Positions 4,564 through 6,476 of a stretch of 6,476 nucleotides of DNA are shown here, piece by piece; the first letter of the stretch is position 1; the number at the start of each line of letters is the position of its first letter. Origin of the DNA: Gorillibacterium sp. (GTDB lineage Bacteria; Bacillota; Bacilli; Paenibacillales; NBRC-103111). A program made the position numbers and the translations under genes. The stretch spans positions 1-6,476 of the forward strand of contig JAIMBU010000164.1 in assembly GCA_023511325.1 (NCBI GenBank). The letters are read 5' to 3'. The notes beneath the pieces are model-generated. The model worked only from the letters and a program-made list of their open reading frames with translations. It was not told the DNA's origin and did no database searches.

Positions 4564-6476
4564 TTATGAACTCATTTGGTTTTGCTGAAATTGCTCAATC
4601 GAGACTAGCACCTCACGCGGCTTGCTACCCTCATAAGGACCGATAATGCCGTTAGCCTCTAAACTATCAATCATCCGGGCGGCACGTGTATACCCTACAC
4701 GCATTCTCCGCTGCAGCAGTGAAACGGATGCTTGCTTCGCTTCAACAACAATCTGAACCGCTTGATCATAAAGTTCATCTTCGAAAACATGCTCTTGATT
4801 CGATTGTTCATCCAACTCAGGAACCAGATCCTCCTGATAGTTAGCTTTCTCTTGATGACTGACAAAGCTAACAACAGCTTCTACCTCTTGATCGGAGAGA
4901 AAAGCGCCTTGGACACGAACCGGCTTCGACGCTCCAACTGGAAGATAAAGCATATCTCCGCGACCTAAAAGCTTCTCGGCACCACCCATGTCAAGAATCG
5001 TCCGGGAATCCACCATAGAGGAGACGCCAAAAGCGATTCGTGAAGGGATATTGGCTTTGATAATTCCAGTGATAACATCAACCGATGGTCGCTGAGTAGC
5101 GAGGATCAAGTGAATGCCAGCTGCACGGGCCATTTGGGCCAAACGGCAGATTGCATCCTCTACATCCCCTGCTGCCACCATCATCAGATCGGCAAGCTCG
5201 TCCACAATAACAACAATAAGTGGCAAAGGAGGAGCCGGATTGGGGTTATTGGGATCGGTTGCGAAGGTGTTGTATCCCTCAATGTTCCTTGTGCTACTTT
5301 TGGAGAACAGCTCGTAACGCTTCTCCATCTCGACAACAATTTTCTTCAGGGCCAATGATGCTCTCCGCGGATCGGTTACAACAGGAGCGAGCAGATGTGG
5401 AATCCCATTATAAACATTGAGCTCGACCATTTTCGGGTCAATCATCAGGAATTTGACTTCATTCGGTTTGGCTTTATAGAGAATACTCGTGATGATTCCA
5501 TTAATACAAACTGATTTACCTGAACCCGTTGCACCTGCAACAAGCAAATGGGGCATCTTAGCTAAATTGCCGATAATCGGCTGTCCAGAAATATCTCTTC
5601 CCAGAACAACGGTCAATTTGGCTGACGAGTCCTGAAATAAAGTAGAATCCATTACTTCTCTTAAAGTGACAATGGATACCTCTGAATTAGGTACTTCGAT
5701 CCCGATTGCAGATTTACCTGGTATTGGTGCTTCCATACGAATATCCTTGGCAGCTAGAGCCAACGCAATATCATCCGTAAGGCTAACAATTCGGCTAACC
5801 TTGACCCCGACATCTGGTTGAACCTCATATCGCGTAACCGCAGGTCCTCTGACTACCTCTAAAACTTTAACTCGGACGCCGAAGCTTTCAAGTGTTGCCT
5901 CTAGCTTGCGAGCGTTGGCTTTAAAGTCATTCATCTCCGCACCCTTGTTAATTCCCACCGGACGGCTCAAAAGCTGTAGGCTGGGCATCTGATAGGGCTT
6001 AAGGGGTGGCGCTACTACCTGCTCCGCTAGGTTTAGCTCTAAATCCTCCGAATGCTGATCTTCCAGTTCTGCAACAGATACAGCTGGTTGTGTAGTTTTA
6101 TTCGCAGTTGTCGCTGCTGCTTTCTCCGGAGTCACCGCACCATGGAGTTGGGAATGCGACTCCACATGATCAAGAAAATCGCGAATAAAGGGTGTTTCAT
6201 CTTCAGAAGCGACTGGGGATTCTACGATTGGTACAGGCGTCACATCAAGGATAACCTTACGTCCCGCCTCCTTACGCTTGCCTTGGGGCATTTTTATTGG
6301 CGAGATTTGGGTTGCCTCCCCCTGATGAACAGGTTGAATCAGTGCTCCATCCTCATCGTCACCTTCGTCATTTAATACAGGATTACCCAGATAGCCAGCC
6401 GATTTTCGCTTCATTGCAACGTTCTTATGAATTTTACGTTTAGAGAATGAAGCAAGCCGATTAGCTAGTCCTATGC
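4564..6476 (-). CDS. spoIIIE: DNA translocase SpoIIIE/FtsK family, 5' end beyond the window
   Basis: This hexameric ATPase at the division septum pumps the chromosome into the forespore. Numbering from the Met at 6412-6414: an acidic, low-complexity linker (1-140), the alpha domain (about 145-260), then the beta RecA-like motor with Walker A GATGSGKS (294-301), Walker B IVVIVDE (400-406) and [12 protein letters not shown] (439-450). The C-terminal gamma winged helix (about 548-606, with [18 protein letters not shown]) reads polar SRS sequences on DNA. That Met is not the true start. The frame stays open for 20 more codons to the edge ([20 protein letters not shown]), there is no ribosome binding site before it, and the family needs about 150-200 N-terminal residues with four membrane helices. 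A vegetative FtsK/SftA paralogue is possible, but the position near ymfF-ymfI favours SpoIIIE. The gene ends with TAA and a strong terminator. Confidence 0.95.
   Translation of the reverse strand, partial: IGLANRLASFSKRKIHKNVAMKRKSAGYLGNPVLNDEGDDEDGALIQPVHQGEATQISPIKMPQGKRKEAGRKVILDVTPVPIVESPVASEDETPFIRDFLDHVESHSQLHGAVTPEKAAATTANKTTQPAVSVAELEDQHSEDLELNLAEQVVAPPLKPYQMPSLQLLSRPVGINKGAEMNDFKANARKLEATLESFGVRVKVLEVVRGPAVTRYEVQPDVGVKVSRIVSLTDDIALALAAKDIRMEAPIPGKSAIGIEVPNSEVSIVTLREVMDSTLFQDSSAKLTVVLGRDISGQPIIGNLAKMPHLLVAGATGSGKSVCINGIITSILYKAKPNEVKFLMIDPKMVELNVYNGIPHLLAPVVTDPRRASLALKKIVVEMEKRYELFSKSSTRNIEGYNTFATDPNNPNPAPPLPLIVVIVDELADLMMVAAGDVEDAICRLAQMARAAGIHLILATQRPSVDVITGIIKANIPSRIAFGVSSMVDSRTILDMGGAEKLLGRGDMLYLPVGASKPVRVQGAFLSDQEVEAVVSFVSHQEKANYQEDLVPELDEQSNQEHVFEDELYDQAVQIVVEAKQASVSLLQRRMRVGYTRAARMIDSLEANGIIGPYEGSKPREVLVSIEQFQQNQMSS

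Noticed and set aside
6052..6375. 107-codon plus-strand ORF opposite the spoIIIE linker
   Set aside because: It is Cys- and aromatic-rich in the way reverse frames of acidic linkers often are. It lies wholly inside spoIIIE and shows no recognisable motif.

Overview
The window looks like chromosome from an endospore-forming Bacillota, most likely Paenibacillaceae. The clues are a SpoIIIE-type DNA translocase, a SleB-type spore cortex hydrolase, strong AGGAGG ribosome binding sites, and the order spoIIIE / sleB-like / ymfF-ymfH-ymfI, which resembles the ymf region of Bacillus subtilis. Base composition is moderate, mid-40s % GC by eye. Every convincing gene lies on the minus strand, so transcription runs from the right end of the window to the left.

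Layout in the direction of transcription: (1) spoIIIE, whose reading frame is open to the right edge. Its membrane-anchor half is outside the window; the linker, motor and gamma domains are present. It ends in a long hairpin with a T-tract (4433-4491). (2) A 254-bp gap containing that terminator and a candidate sigma-G promoter for a secreted SleB-like hydrolase (3539-4309). (3) A 105-bp gap with a weak terminator-like hairpin and a sigma-A-like promoter. (4) A tight three-gene operon, ymfF-ymfH-ymfI, joined by a 2-3 bp gap and a 4-bp ATGA overlap. It encodes a catalytically dead and an active M16 metallopeptidase-fold protein, followed by a short-chain dehydrogenase of the YmfI type, which in B. 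subtilis is the EF-P 5-aminopentanone reductase. (5) A 116-bp leader before the next gene. A very strong Shine-Dalgarno sequence lies near the left edge, and its likely GTG start is at 2-4.

Functionally the window joins two themes: sporulation and germination (chromosome translocation into the forespore, cortex lysis), and post-translational modification of elongation factor P. No mobile element, CRISPR array, tRNA or rRNA was seen. The main candidate for something undescribed is the leader at 17-82. There the Shine-Dalgarno sequence of the next gene is matched by a perfect 8-nt complementary segment upstream, and two mutually exclusive hairpins lie between them.
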